NCBI GenBank assembly: GCA_903842845.1
Contig: CAIMNN010000131.1
Span: 1-6,439, forward strand
Length of the DNA: 6,439 bases
Direction of reading: 5' to 3'
Origin: an uncultured Acidobacteriaceae bacterium
GTDB taxonomy: Bacteria > Acidobacteriota > Terriglobia > Terriglobales > Acidobacteriaceae
Shown: in pieces, positions 1 to 6,439 of the stretch
Position numbering within the stretch: the first letter of the stretch is position 1
Layout: the number at the start of each line of letters is the position of its first letter
Program-made: the position numbers and the translations under genes
The notes under the pieces: generated by a model
What the model saw: only the letters and a program-made list of their open reading frames with translations
Told to the model about the DNA's origin: nothing
Database searches by the model: none

Positions 1-431
1 CCCGGTACTGGCTGATCCCGAGCGAATCGCGGCCCAAAATGTTCACGCCGCATCCGACGATGAGTTCGGATGAGATTAGGCAACGGACCCAAAAGGTGTG
101 GGACAGATTCTACGATTGGGGCGCGATCTGGAAGAGATCGACCTGCTGCCCGAACATAACCTCAAGGATCGCATTTATCTTTCTGTCGAAGCTCTACCGG
201 CAGATGTATGCGACCACCGGTATCTCGACAGACAGCGCGCGACGCAGGAAGTCAAGGTCCTGGGCGAAGTGGACGGCACGGCAGTGCAAAAGGCTCTTCC
301 AAACCAAGCCAATGCCGGAGTTGCAGGGACCGAAGTGGGAGATTGGGTTGCCTCAGCTTACGCATACGGCCTTCGCTGGCGCGAATGGTGCAGAGATGCA
401 GGGACCATTTACGGTGATTCGCGATAAGTAA
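1..431 (+). CDS. C-terminal fragment of a radical SAM protein (B12-binding-type family), 5' end outside the window
   Basis: The frame is open from the left edge (first full codon at position 3) to a TAA at 429-431, giving 142 residues with no stop. I therefore read it as the 3' end of a longer gene rather than a small protein starting at the internal ATG at 39. The sequence contains KMFTPHPTMS (about 12-21 of the fragment), VWDRFYDW, a SKLYRQMYATTGISTDSAR stretch and a late KPMPEL motif. This combination resembles the region after the catalytic barrel in large radical SAM proteins with an N-terminal cobalamin-binding domain. The CxxxCxxC iron-sulfur motif and any B12 domain would lie upstream and cannot be seen. 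The last ~35 residues look unconserved. It is basic and rich in Arg, Lys and Trp. It converges on the rhamnose operon and need not be functionally linked to it. Substrate unknown. The family assignment rests on recalled motifs and is moderately sure. Confidence 0.7.
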   Translation, partial: RYWLIPSESRPKMFTPHPTMSSDEIRQRTQKVWDRFYDWGAIWKRSTCCPNITSRIAFIFLSKLYRQMYATTGISTDSARRRKSRSWAKWTARQCKRLFQTKPMPELQGPKWEIGLPQLTHTAFAGANGAEMQGPFTVIRDK

Positions 432-508
432 GGTTGTAGGTGCTGGTCTTCCACATTTGCGATAGGATTTTTTGACTCATTCATATCACTAACCTTCTAT
501 GAACCGAT

Positions 509-537
509 AAAAAAGTGGCGGCCTGATGAGGGCCGCC
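509..537 (-). terminator. Intrinsic terminator of the rhamnose/polysaccharide operon
   Basis: A perfect 7-bp GC-only stem (GGCGGCC at 517-523 pairing with GGCCGCC at 531-537) encloses a 7-base loop (524-530). Read on the minus strand, the hairpin is followed after two bases by six T (plus-strand A tract 509-514). This is the classic rho-independent layout, and its orientation ends leftward transcription about 76 bases past the rfbD stop. On the plus strand the bases after the stem are not an immediate T run, so it is a weaker candidate terminator for the convergent radical SAM gene. Confidence 0.88.
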
Positions 538-613
538 GATAGACCAGATTATTTTGCAGAAGCCGTGGTTGAATTGTTTGATGCATTCTTGCCCACGGTA
601 AATTGGTTCAAGC

Positions 614-1543
614 TCAAGCTACCCGCAAGTGAAACCTCTCACCGGAAGTTGCAAAGAGCTCGCGCATTACAGATTCAAGGGCGTCATGCCAATGAGGCAT
701 TTTGAGCCCGAAGACCTGTTCGATGCGGTTGAGCGAGAGTTGTGAATTGCGCGGGCGTTTTGCCGGGCGGATAAAGGCGCTCGAAGGAACGTGCGTGATG
801 CTGGGCTTGGGCCGGCCTGCCAGCTTGTGCGCCAGCTCAAAGATGTCACAAGCAAAGTCATACCAGCTGGTCGCGCCGGCATTGCACAGGTTGTATACGC
901 CACCCTTGCCGTTGAGGCTGTTCATCGGCTGAGCGAGCGGAAGAGCGAGAAGCGACGCGGTGGCGCGTGCGAGCGACGCGGCCGATGTGGGCGCGCCGAA
1001 CTGGTCGTTGACAACCTGAAGTGCGCGGCCCTCTGCCGCCATGCGCAACATGGTGAGGAGAAAGTTGCTGCCGCGTGTGGAGTAAACCCAGCTGGTGCGC
1101 AGTACCAGGTGTTCGCCACCGGCAGACTGAACGGCTTCGTCTCCGGCGAGCTTGGTCCATCCGTAAGTACTGATGGGGTGCGGCTTGTCGAACTCGGTGT
1201 AAGCGCTCATCTTCGAGCCGTCAAAAACATAATCAGTCGAGTAGTGGACGAAGATTGCCTTCGCGCGCCGCGCCTCGTCTGCAAGGATTCCGGGCGCTGT
1301 GCCATTGATGGTGGAGGCAAGTTCGGGCTCGCTCTCCGCCTTGTCAACCGCTGTATACGCCGATGCGTTAAGGATAATATCGGGCCGCTGTTCACGGACG
1401 ATTGCGCGAAGCTTTTCAGGCGATGAAAAATCTGCCTGTTTGGAGCTGAGGCTGACAACGTGGCCAAGTGGCGCGAAGGTGCGTTGCAGCTCCCACGCTA
1501 GTTGCCCGTCGTGGCCGAAGATCAAAATACGTTTGTTAGACAT
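614..1543 (-). CDS. rfbD: dTDP-4-dehydrorhamnose reductase
   Basis: RfbD/RmlD makes dTDP-L-rhamnose by NAD(P)H-dependent reduction of dTDP-4-dehydro-L-rhamnose, the last step of the pathway, in the cytoplasm. The 309 residues fit the family's usual size (about 290-300), with a short extra tail. Visible features are an N-terminal Rossmann nucleotide-binding motif RILIFGHDGQLAWEL (5-19), the LNASAYTAVDKAE segment (58-70), STDYVFDG (102-109), the short-chain dehydrogenase catalytic pair Y127 and K131 in YGWTK, RTSWVY (149-154), and the C-terminal RPRNSQLSLNR (263-273) typical of RmlD. The third position of the GxxGxxG motif is Ala16, a tolerated variant. The start is supported by an AGGTGG ribosome site (1550-1555) six bases upstream, inside the end of rfbC. 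The gene overlaps rfbC by 8 bases, which suggests coupled translation. It is the last gene before the terminator. Confidence 0.95.
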   Translation of the reverse strand: MSNKRILIFGHDGQLAWELQRTFAPLGHVVSLSSKQADFSSPEKLRAIVREQRPDIILNASAYTAVDKAESEPELASTINGTAPGILADEARRAKAIFVHYSTDYVFDGSKMSAYTEFDKPHPISTYGWTKLAGDEAVQSAGGEHLVLRTSWVYSTRGSNFLLTMLRMAAEGRALQVVNDQFGAPTSAASLARATASLLALPLAQPMNSLNGKGGVYNLCNAGATSWYDFACDIFELAHKLAGRPKPSITHVPSSAFIRPAKRPRNSQLSLNRIEQVFGLKMPHWHDALESVMRELFATSGERFHLRVA

Positions 1544-2108
1544 TGTTCACCACCTGAACGGTACCGGGTGTGTAAGTTGGTGCGTGATGGAAGAGGAGTC
1601 CCTGAGCGTCCTTCGCTGAGAGAATGGGTTCGCCTTTGAATGGCCACTCAATGCCTATAGCCGGATCGTTCCAGAAAATTGTGCGTTCGTGCGCAGGCGC
1701 GTAATAATTTGTTGCCTTGTACTGAACGTCAGCGCTCTCAGACAAGGTGAGGAAGCCATGTGCCATGCCAGCAGGCAGCCAGAAGATGCGCTGGTTCTCG
1801 GATGAGAGCTCAACTCCGGTCCACTTGCCAAAAGTAGGTGAATCCTGGCGCAGATCGACGGCAACATCAAAAATTGAGCCCTGTACAACACGGACAAGCT
1901 TGCCCTGCGGCTGCTCGACCTGGTAGTGGAGACCGCGGAGGACATTGCGGTGAGAGCGCGAGTGGTTGTCCTGCACGAAGTTCTCTTCGATACCGAAATG
2001 GCGCAGCGTCTGAATGTTGTAGCTCTCAAAAAAGAAGCCTCGTTCATCCTTGAAGAGCTTGGGCTCAAGGATGAGCACGCCGGGAATCTTTGTTTCAATG
2101 CAGTTCAT
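1536..2108 (-). CDS. rfbC: dTDP-4-dehydrorhamnose 3,5-epimerase
   Basis: RfbC/RmlC epimerises dTDP-4-keto-6-deoxyglucose at C3 and C5, the third step to dTDP-L-rhamnose. It is a cytoplasmic cupin-fold enzyme. Conserved features are DERGFFFESY (21-30), FVQDNHSRS (44-52), LRGLHYQ (57-63) with catalytic base His61, FWLPAGMAHGFL (109-120), and YKATNYY (130-136) whose Tyr130 matches the catalytic tyrosine. Asp167 in SAKDAQGL is placed to pair with the histidine as in known RmlC structures. I chose the ATG at 2108 (190 residues, near the usual ~185) because AAAGGA lies five bases before it (2114-2119). The upstream in-frame ATG at 2123 has no such site and would add only MQRNQ. The gene follows rfbA after 62 bases and overlaps rfbD by 8 bases. 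Confidence 0.95.
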   Translation of the reverse strand: MNCIETKIPGVLILEPKLFKDERGFFFESYNIQTLRHFGIEENFVQDNHSRSHRNVLRGLHYQVEQPQGKLVRVVQGSIFDVAVDLRQDSPTFGKWTGVELSSENQRIFWLPAGMAHGFLTLSESADVQYKATNYYAPAHERTIFWNDPAIGIEWPFKGEPILSAKDAQGLLFHHAPTYTPGTVQVVNNV

Positions 2109-2113
2109 TTGGT

Positions 2114-2119
2114 TCCTTT
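2114..2119 (-). promoter_or_regulatory. Ribosome binding site deciding the rfbC start
   Basis: The minus strand reads AAAGGA, then five bases (ACCAA), then ATG at 2108-2106. The alternative ATG at 2123 has no purine-rich site upstream, so this site favours the shorter RfbC. Confidence 0.75.
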
Positions 2120-2170
2120 GCATGCGACGCGTACTTGCTGTTTACGGCAGCGCGAAGCCTGATAGTGCGC

Positions 2171-3046
2171 TTACGCGGCTTTGAGAATGGCGCGCAGATA
2201 ATCGCCGTATTCGTTCTTCAAGGGTGCGGCAAGGGTTTCAAGCTCACCGGCGTTGATAAATCCAACGCGGTAGGCTATCTCTTCAGGGCAGGCGATGCGC
2301 AGGCCCTGGCGCTTTTCGATCGTCTGAACAAATGAGCCGGCCTCGAGCAACGAATCGTGCGTACCTGTGTCGAGCCATGCGGTACCGCGGCCCATGGATT
2401 TTACCGAAAGCTGTCCACGCTCCATGTAAATGCGGTTGACATCGGTTATCTCGAGCTCGCCGCGGGGTGAGGGCTTGAGCGTGGCGGCGATATCGAGAAC
2501 CTCATTGTCGTAGAAGTAGAGACCAGTAACAGCAAGGTTCGACTTAGGCTGCTTTGGCTTCTCTTCCAGCGAAATCGCGCGGCCGCTCTTGTCCATCTCA
2601 ACGACGCCGTAACGCTGGGGGTCGGTCACTTGATAGGCAAAGACAGTTGCGCCGGTTGTTGTGTCGGCAGCGGTGCGGACCATGGAAGCAAAATCGTGTC
2701 CGAAGAAAATGTTGTCGCCAAGGATGAGAGACGGCGATGCATTGCCGACGAAATCACGACCGAGAATGAATGCCTGGGCCAAGCCGCCTGGGTTCGGCTG
2801 CACAACGTACTCAAAGTTCATGCCCCAGCGCGCGCCGTCGCCAAGCAACTGCTCGAAGCGAGGCGTATCCTGCGGAGTTGAGATGATCAGGACGTCTCGG
2901 ATGCCGGCCAGCATGAGAACGCTGAGCGGGTAATAGATCATCGGCTTGTCGTAGACCGGCAGCAGTTGTTTTGAGACTGCGTAGGTGGCGGGATAGAGGC
3001 GTGTGCCCGAACCTCCTGCCAGTATGATGCCTTTACGATGAGTCAT
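2171..3046 (-). CDS. rfbA: Glucose-1-phosphate thymidylyltransferase
   Basis: RfbA/RmlA joins dTTP and glucose-1-phosphate to give dTDP-glucose and pyrophosphate, the committed step to dTDP-L-rhamnose. It is cytoplasmic and usually inhibited by the end product. At 291 residues it is the normal family length. Visible features are the nucleotidyltransferase signature [16 protein letters not shown] (6-21), [17 protein letters not shown] (25-41), [13 protein letters not shown] (81-93), LGDNIFFG (109-116) with Asp111 as the likely metal ligand, [11 protein letters not shown] (160-170) and [13 protein letters not shown] (224-236). I chose the ATG at 3046 because GAAAGG (3054-3059) lies seven bases upstream and the protein then starts [12 protein letters not shown] as in relatives. 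An earlier ATG at 3079 would add 11 unconserved residues. It lies 38 bases after the flippase gene and 62 bases before rfbC. One small oddity is Gly87 where many homologues have Asp or Glu (PSPDGLAQ). Confidence 0.96.
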   Translation of the reverse strand: MTHRKGIILAGGSGTRLYPATYAVSKQLLPVYDKPMIYYPLSVLMLAGIRDVLIISTPQDTPRFEQLLGDGARWGMNFEYVVQPNPGGLAQAFILGRDFVGNASPSLILGDNIFFGHDFASMVRTAADTTTGATVFAYQVTDPQRYGVVEMDKSGRAISLEEKPKQPKSNLAVTGLYFYDNEVLDIAATLKPSPRGELEITDVNRIYMERGQLSVKSMGRGTAWLDTGTHDSLLEAGSFVQTIEKRQGLRIACPEEIAYRVGFINAGELETLAAPLKNEYGDYLRAILKAA

Positions 3047-3053
3047 ATTGATA

Positions 3054-3059
3054 CCTTTC
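3054..3059 (-). promoter_or_regulatory. Ribosome binding site deciding the rfbA start
   Basis: The minus strand reads GAAAGG, then seven bases (TATCAAT), then ATG at 3046-3044. It supports the 291-residue RfbA over the 302-residue reading from 3079. Confidence 0.75.
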
Positions 3060-3084
3060 TGAAAATGGTGCGCGTTCATTCGTA

Positions 3085-4725
3085 CTAAGCAGTAATGCCT
3101 GCGCTTGCTATCGGTTTGCTGCTAAGTTGCGATCGGTCGGGCATATTGAAGTAACGGACCGTCAATGAGTTCCATGTGGAGCTGAGTTTGACTTTTTCCT
3201 CGGCGGCGAGCGCGCTGAAGTAGGCGATTGCCACAACCAGAACTGTGTACAGCACACCTGTTGCACAGAGCCATGCAAAGCCCACCAGGCGACTGCTGCC
3301 GGCGACAAGATAGTTGGCAGGCCATGCCAGCAATCCGGCGGCAAGGTACGGAATAGTACCCGGCAGAAGAACCTTGCGCAGGTAAGGGGCGAAGCTCACG
3401 GACAAGAGTCGGTTCGCGTAAAAGAGGAAGTATGCGGAAGCCAGAACAGTGGCCGAGCAGACGCCGATGGCGATGACCGAGGTGCTCCATTGTCCGAAGA
3501 TAAGACGTGTGAGCGGAAGCGTGATCAAGAGCAGAACGATGTTGGCGCCGGAGTAACGAAGTTCCTGCCAGGGACGACCGATACCCTTCAGGATTGAAGT
3601 GCCGGGACCTGTCAACAGATGCAGCTGTGTGGTGACAGCGAAGACCACGAGGATCAGCGTAATGCCCTCAAATTTTTGGTGCAACCAGACACTGAGAATG
3701 GCAGTTGGGAAGAGCGCGAGGAATGCACAGAAGTATGCCGATGTGAAGTTCATGTAGCGCGCACCGCGCAGATATAACTGCGAGACAATGGCACCGCGCT
3801 CTTGAATGCAGTTGATGCCTCCCGAAAGATACGAGGCGGCGGGAAGAAATGCCGTTGAGAAGCTGTTGGGTAGAAGCACTGCCATGGTGGGCAGCTTGGT
3901 GCCGATCTCAAGCAAGCCTGCACCGCCAACACCGATGAGTGGAACTGCGATGGCGCGCTCGATGGAATCAAGAACTATGGACAGGAGACTCATCATCTGG
4001 ACCGCGCCGCCAAAGTGGAAAATGGTGCGGATGTTGCACATGTCGAAGTTTCTCCACGATATGTGCAGCCAGGGCAATTTGCGATAAGCCAAAATGATGT
4101 TCAGCACATTCTCGACGACATTGCGGATGAGGAAGGCCTCGACCAGTCCGCGAATTCCGCGGCCGTTGGAGACGAGGTACCAGATGAAAAATGTTTCAAG
4201 CAGATAGCCGATGACCCAGGTGCCCTGCAATGTTGAAATCTTCTGCGAGCCCATCAACGCATCGCGGAAGGCGCTGATGCCGATGGAGCCCAAGTAGACG
4301 CCGATGACGGTGAGTGCAACCTCGCGCGCGTCGGTTTGGAGAACAGGATTAATGTGCAGGAGGCCGATCAACTGCGGCCACGTGAACCACACGCCGACAA
4401 AAAGCAGAATGCTGACCGGCAAGGTGATGAAGATACCTGTGGACAGCAGCGAGTTGGCGCGATCATATTCCTTGCGCGCGTCATACTCAGCCACATATTT
4501 CAGGTAGACGTTGGAGATGCCAACGGTTGAGACACCGAGATAGGCGACAAGGATGAAGCAGGTGGCCCAGATGCCGTAGCGCTCAATGCCCACGTGCATC
4601 AGCACGAAGGGCGGAATGAAAAAGCGCGTCAGCAGATAGCCGATCTTGGCCGCACTGCCGCTCAGAATATTTTTTGTCAGTAGCCTGTTGACCTTGGCGC
4701 CGGGTTGCTCGGTGTGACTGTTCAT
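3085..4725 (-). CDS. Wzx-type oligosaccharide flippase (polysaccharide biosynthesis membrane protein)
   Basis: This is a 546-residue, very hydrophobic protein with about 12-14 likely membrane helices (for example near 25-45, 51-75, 95-115, 168-186, 196-214, 328-347, 354-375, 392-410, 415-437, 452-474 and 480-504). It has a short charged N-terminus and a ~40-residue polar C-terminal tail. The pattern [20 protein letters not shown] at the start, followed by [25 protein letters not shown], is typical of the MATE-like flippase superfamily that moves undecaprenyl-linked oligosaccharides across the inner membrane. It sits between glycosyltransferase and rhamnose genes, which fits that role. I chose the ATG at 4725. 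It overlaps the TGA of the upstream glycosyltransferase as ATGA, and the protein then begins just before the first helix. A start at 4836 would add 37 residues of unmembrane-like sequence inside the neighbouring gene. No clear ribosome site precedes 4725, so translation is probably coupled. The transported substrate and the exact subfamily are not determinable here, so I give no symbol (wzx would be the role name). Confidence 0.88.
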   Translation of the reverse strand: MNSHTEQPGAKVNRLLTKNILSGSAAKIGYLLTRFFIPPFVLMHVGIERYGIWATCFILVAYLGVSTVGISNVYLKYVAEYDARKEYDRANSLLSTGIFITLPVSILLFVGVWFTWPQLIGLLHINPVLQTDAREVALTVIGVYLGSIGISAFRDALMGSQKISTLQGTWVIGYLLETFFIWYLVSNGRGIRGLVEAFLIRNVVENVLNIILAYRKLPWLHISWRNFDMCNIRTIFHFGGAVQMMSLLSIVLDSIERAIAVPLIGVGGAGLLEIGTKLPTMAVLLPNSFSTAFLPAASYLSGGINCIQERGAIVSQLYLRGARYMNFTSAYFCAFLALFPTAILSVWLHQKFEGITLILVVFAVTTQLHLLTGPGTSILKGIGRPWQELRYSGANIVLLLITLPLTRLIFGQWSTSVIAIGVCSATVLASAYFLFYANRLLSVSFAPYLRKVLLPGTIPYLAAGLLAWPANYLVAGSSRLVGFAWLCATGVLYTVLVVAIAYFSALAAEEKVKLSSTWNSLTVRYFNMPDRSQLSSKPIASAGITA

Positions 4726-6023
4726 AGTGCTATTGTGTCTAATTGCTGATTCCGGCTGGATACCCCTTTGGGGGCAGTTTGCACCCCGAGGGTTGTACGG
4801 TAGAGCTGGATGGCGAAGTCTATCTTCGCATCCCAACTGTAAAGCATCTCCGCACGGCGTCGGCCCGCAAGGCCCTTCAAACGCCAGTTGTCGATGTGTT
4901 CGTACGCATCAGCTATCAGGCGCTCCAGTTCCGCTATAACATGTTCCTGGCCCATGGGTTCGATTGCAGCGCCTACCTGGTCGTCGACAAGCTCAGCAGG
5001 CCCGCCATAGCGAACAACTATGCATGGTCGCGCAGCGGCCATGGCTTCTAGGATGACGGCACCGCCTGACTCGCGCACCGACGGCAGACAAAATAGATGG
5101 CATTGCGCAAGTTCTGTGGACACTTGGGAAGCCGTCAGATTGCCCGTGAAGCGCACGCACCGCTCAAGACCGAGTTCATTGGCCAAATCTCGCAGGTCGG
5201 CCGCTATGGGGCCGTCGCCAGCGATAACAAGTTCGACCGGGATGCGCTCCGTGAGCCGATGTACGGCCCTCAGCAGCATATCCACACCCTTGACCGGAAT
5301 CAGACGTCCGACAAAGAGAATTCGTATCGGATTCTGCGCACTCGGCGCCGCAGGCATCGGTGCTGGATTGAAGACTGTAAGGTCGACGCCATTTTCAAGT
5401 ACACGCAAAGATTTCTTCCGGTCAGCCGCACTCAACGCGAGGTCAGTAGCTTCGGTTGCTGAAAGAATCACGCGTGCTCTGCGCCTTGTACCAAAGAGCC
5501 AACTGGGAATACGCGCAAGGTTGCGCAGCGGATAAAGGAACGAGTTCTCCTGCTTGAGCAGATGAGGGAATGCCGCCGGTGATTGCATGCCGCCATTCCA
5601 CGGCCCCACGATGAGCGGAATCCCGAGCGAGCCGAGCGATGTCGCAGCAGATGGCGAAACCGGCGTGACCATGTGCACGAGGTCCCACTTTCGTCCCTCG
5701 CGCATCTTCTTCTTGAGCATGCGTCGCGCCGCCCAATCAAAAACAAAAAAGTCGAGCTGCGAAACAAGAAAAACCATGTGCTCGCTGCGCGGAAACAACC
5801 GTCGCGCCAGCCGATAAAGCGGGCCTGCGAACCATTCCGTATCTATAAAGAGAACTTCAGCGCCGGTCTCAGGCAGATGCTCGCGATTGCGCACATGCGT
5901 AACCAGCGTTATCGGCTGCCTTTGTGCCAAACGTGAAAACCAGTGCCAGCCAATCTGCGACACCGAACCCTGACCGGGTGCACATTGGTAGGCAACAAGT
6001 AGCAGCTTTATCTCGCTGTTCAT
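4722..6023 (-). CDS. Family 4 glycosyltransferase (GT-B fold)
   Basis: This 433-residue protein has the two-domain GT-B layout. The N-terminal half (about 1-200) starts LLLVAYQCAPGQGSVSQIGWHW (7-28), a variant of the 'acceptor-side' opening seen in many GT4 enzymes. It also holds GPWNGGMQ (140-147). The C-terminal half matches the Glycos_transf_1 domain: ENGVDLTVFNP (210-220), ILFVGRLIPVKGVDMLL (235-251) with Arg240 and Lys245 in the usual donor-phosphate positions, VIAGDGP (266-272), and the EX7E motif E318...E326 followed by AMAAARPCIVVRYGGPAELV (327-346). These retaining enzymes transfer a sugar from a nucleotide donor, probably onto a lipid-linked oligosaccharide at the inner face of the membrane. 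The start is supported by GAAGGGA at 6031-6037, seven bases upstream, and by TGATG overlap with the previous gene. The sugar and linkage are unknown. Rhamnosyl transfer is possible given the neighbours but is not shown. Confidence 0.92.
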   Translation of the reverse strand: MNSEIKLLLVAYQCAPGQGSVSQIGWHWFSRLAQRQPITLVTHVRNREHLPETGAEVLFIDTEWFAGPLYRLARRLFPRSEHMVFLVSQLDFFVFDWAARRMLKKKMREGRKWDLVHMVTPVSPSAATSLGSLGIPLIVGPWNGGMQSPAAFPHLLKQENSFLYPLRNLARIPSWLFGTRRRARVILSATEATDLALSAADRKKSLRVLENGVDLTVFNPAPMPAAPSAQNPIRILFVGRLIPVKGVDMLLRAVHRLTERIPVELVIAGDGPIAADLRDLANELGLERCVRFTGNLTASQVSTELAQCHLFCLPSVRESGGAVILEAMAAARPCIVVRYGGPAELVDDQVGAAIEPMGQEHVIAELERLIADAYEHIDNWRLKGLAGRRRAEMLYSWDAKIDFAIQLYRTTLGVQTAPKGVSSRNQQLDTIAL

Positions 6024-6439
6024 CAGCGCTTCCCTTCTGCATGCTTGTACTCGATGAGAGTATGCTGTTGGTCGCTCTTGAAGAAAAACTGTATCTGGCC
6101 GATCGCAATGGGTATCTGCTGCAAGTGCGAATGAAATCCATAGAGCAACAGCGTGAGCCAGTTATTGGATTTGTTGCGATGCGCCCAAGCAGAGCGGATT
6201 GACAGCGCAAGAATGAAAAGTATGTACAGCGCTGCGGGCCAGAGACTGTGTAGTAGCGGCGAAAGAACGGCAGCGGCAAGTGCGCCGATGATAAAGATTG
6301 CGGCCTGACGCAGATTATGCCGCGATTCGTGCTGCCAAAGTGTAAGCGCCCGGTAGCGGCGGAGGCTTGAGACGCAGGCATAAGCAAAGCCAGTGCGCAC
6401 AGAACGCCGCCAGTACTGTTTGAAATGGGTCATCGCCAG
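6023..6439 (-). CDS. C-terminal end of a family 2 glycosyltransferase, 5' end outside the window
   Basis: The frame is open from the right edge to a TGA at 6025-6023, giving 138 residues. The ATG at 6433 is in frame, but two open codons precede it and the content begins mid-domain, so I read it as a truncated 3' portion. It opens with MTHFKQYWRRSVRTGFAYA (3-21), which resembles the segment closing the catalytic domain of membrane-linked GT2 enzymes. LWQHESRHNLRQ (34-45) and two likely membrane helices (about 46-63 and 66-82) follow, then a basic cytoplasmic tail with SHLQQIPIAIGQIQFFF. The nucleotide-binding and DxD motifs needed to prove the family lie outside the window. It is the first visible gene of the operon, and its stop overlaps the next gene's start by one base (TGATG). 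The product probably acts on the same lipid-linked glycan as the neighbours. Substrate unknown. Confidence 0.75.
   Translation of the reverse strand: MAMTHFKQYWRRSVRTGFAYACVSSLRRYRALTLWQHESRHNLRQAAIFIIGALAAAVLSPLLHSLWPAALYILFILALSIRSAWAHRNKSNNWLTLLLYGFHSHLQQIPIAIGQIQFFFKSDQQHTLIEYKHAEGKR

Noticed and set aside
98..427. 109-residue plus-strand frame overlapping the radical SAM fragment
   Set aside because: It overlaps the radical SAM frame almost completely. That frame is open to the window edge and carries recognisable motifs, while this one shows none.
791..1426. 211-residue plus-strand frame opposite rfbD
   Set aside because: It lies wholly antisense to a well-conserved rfbD. Long antisense frames are expected in GC-rich genes, and the translation shows no domain.
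2109..2170. Possible internal promoter or hairpin in the rfbA-rfbC gap
   Set aside because: Only a 4-bp GCTG/CAGC pairing and no convincing -35/-10 pair are visible. The spacing is ordinary for an operon.
4725..4836. Upstream start for the flippase at 4836
   Set aside because: It would add 37 residues (rich in Pro, Arg and Asn) lying inside the glycosyltransferase gene. The ATGA junction at 4725 is the usual arrangement and puts the start just before the first helix.
5020..5535. 171-residue plus-strand frame opposite the family 4 glycosyltransferase
   Set aside because: It is a shadow of the conserved C-terminal domain of the transferase. The composition is Arg/Ser-rich with no recognisable motif.
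5869..6387. 172-residue minus-strand frame overlapping the GT2 and GT4 genes
   Set aside because: It is out of frame with both genes, which join cleanly by TGATG. Its translation is Ser/Arg-rich and shows no domain.

Overview
The window holds the 3' part of a rhamnose-containing surface-polysaccharide operon on the minus strand. It runs into the 3' end of an unrelated gene on the plus strand. In transcription order, from high to low coordinates, the operon reads: C-terminal end of a family 2 glycosyltransferase (6439-6023, 5' end outside the window), a family 4 glycosyltransferase (6023-4722), a Wzx-type oligosaccharide flippase (4725-3085), then rfbA (3046-2171), rfbC (2108-1536) and rfbD (1543-614). 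The last three supply three of the four enzymes that make dTDP-L-rhamnose. The fourth, rfbB (dTDP-glucose 4,6-dehydratase), is not in this window. Genes overlap or are closely spaced (TGATG, ATGA, 38-base gap, 62-base gap, 8-base overlap). A strong intrinsic terminator at 509-537, oriented for minus-strand transcription, closes the unit.

On the plus strand, positions 1-431 are the C-terminal end of a radical SAM protein that resembles B12-binding-type radical SAM proteins. It runs toward the operon and the two units meet tail to tail. The 182 bases between them (432-613) carry the terminator and a 29-codon open stretch in another frame that reaches back into the end of rfbD.

Functional reading: rfbA, rfbC and rfbD help make dTDP-L-rhamnose from glucose-1-phosphate. 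The two glycosyltransferases presumably extend an undecaprenyl-linked oligosaccharide at the cytoplasmic face of the membrane, and the flippase moves it across. This is the usual Wzx-type layout for O-antigen, capsule or exopolysaccharide. The sugar product cannot be deduced from sequence.

Organism: a Gram-negative-type bacterium with moderately high GC. The style of the radical SAM C-terminus and of the glycosyltransferases recalls Acidobacteriota (Terriglobia). That is recall-based inference, not demonstrated here. I see no mobile element, CRISPR array, tRNA or rRNA, no gene-free stretch above 300 bases, and no convincing novel system. The findings below are modest.
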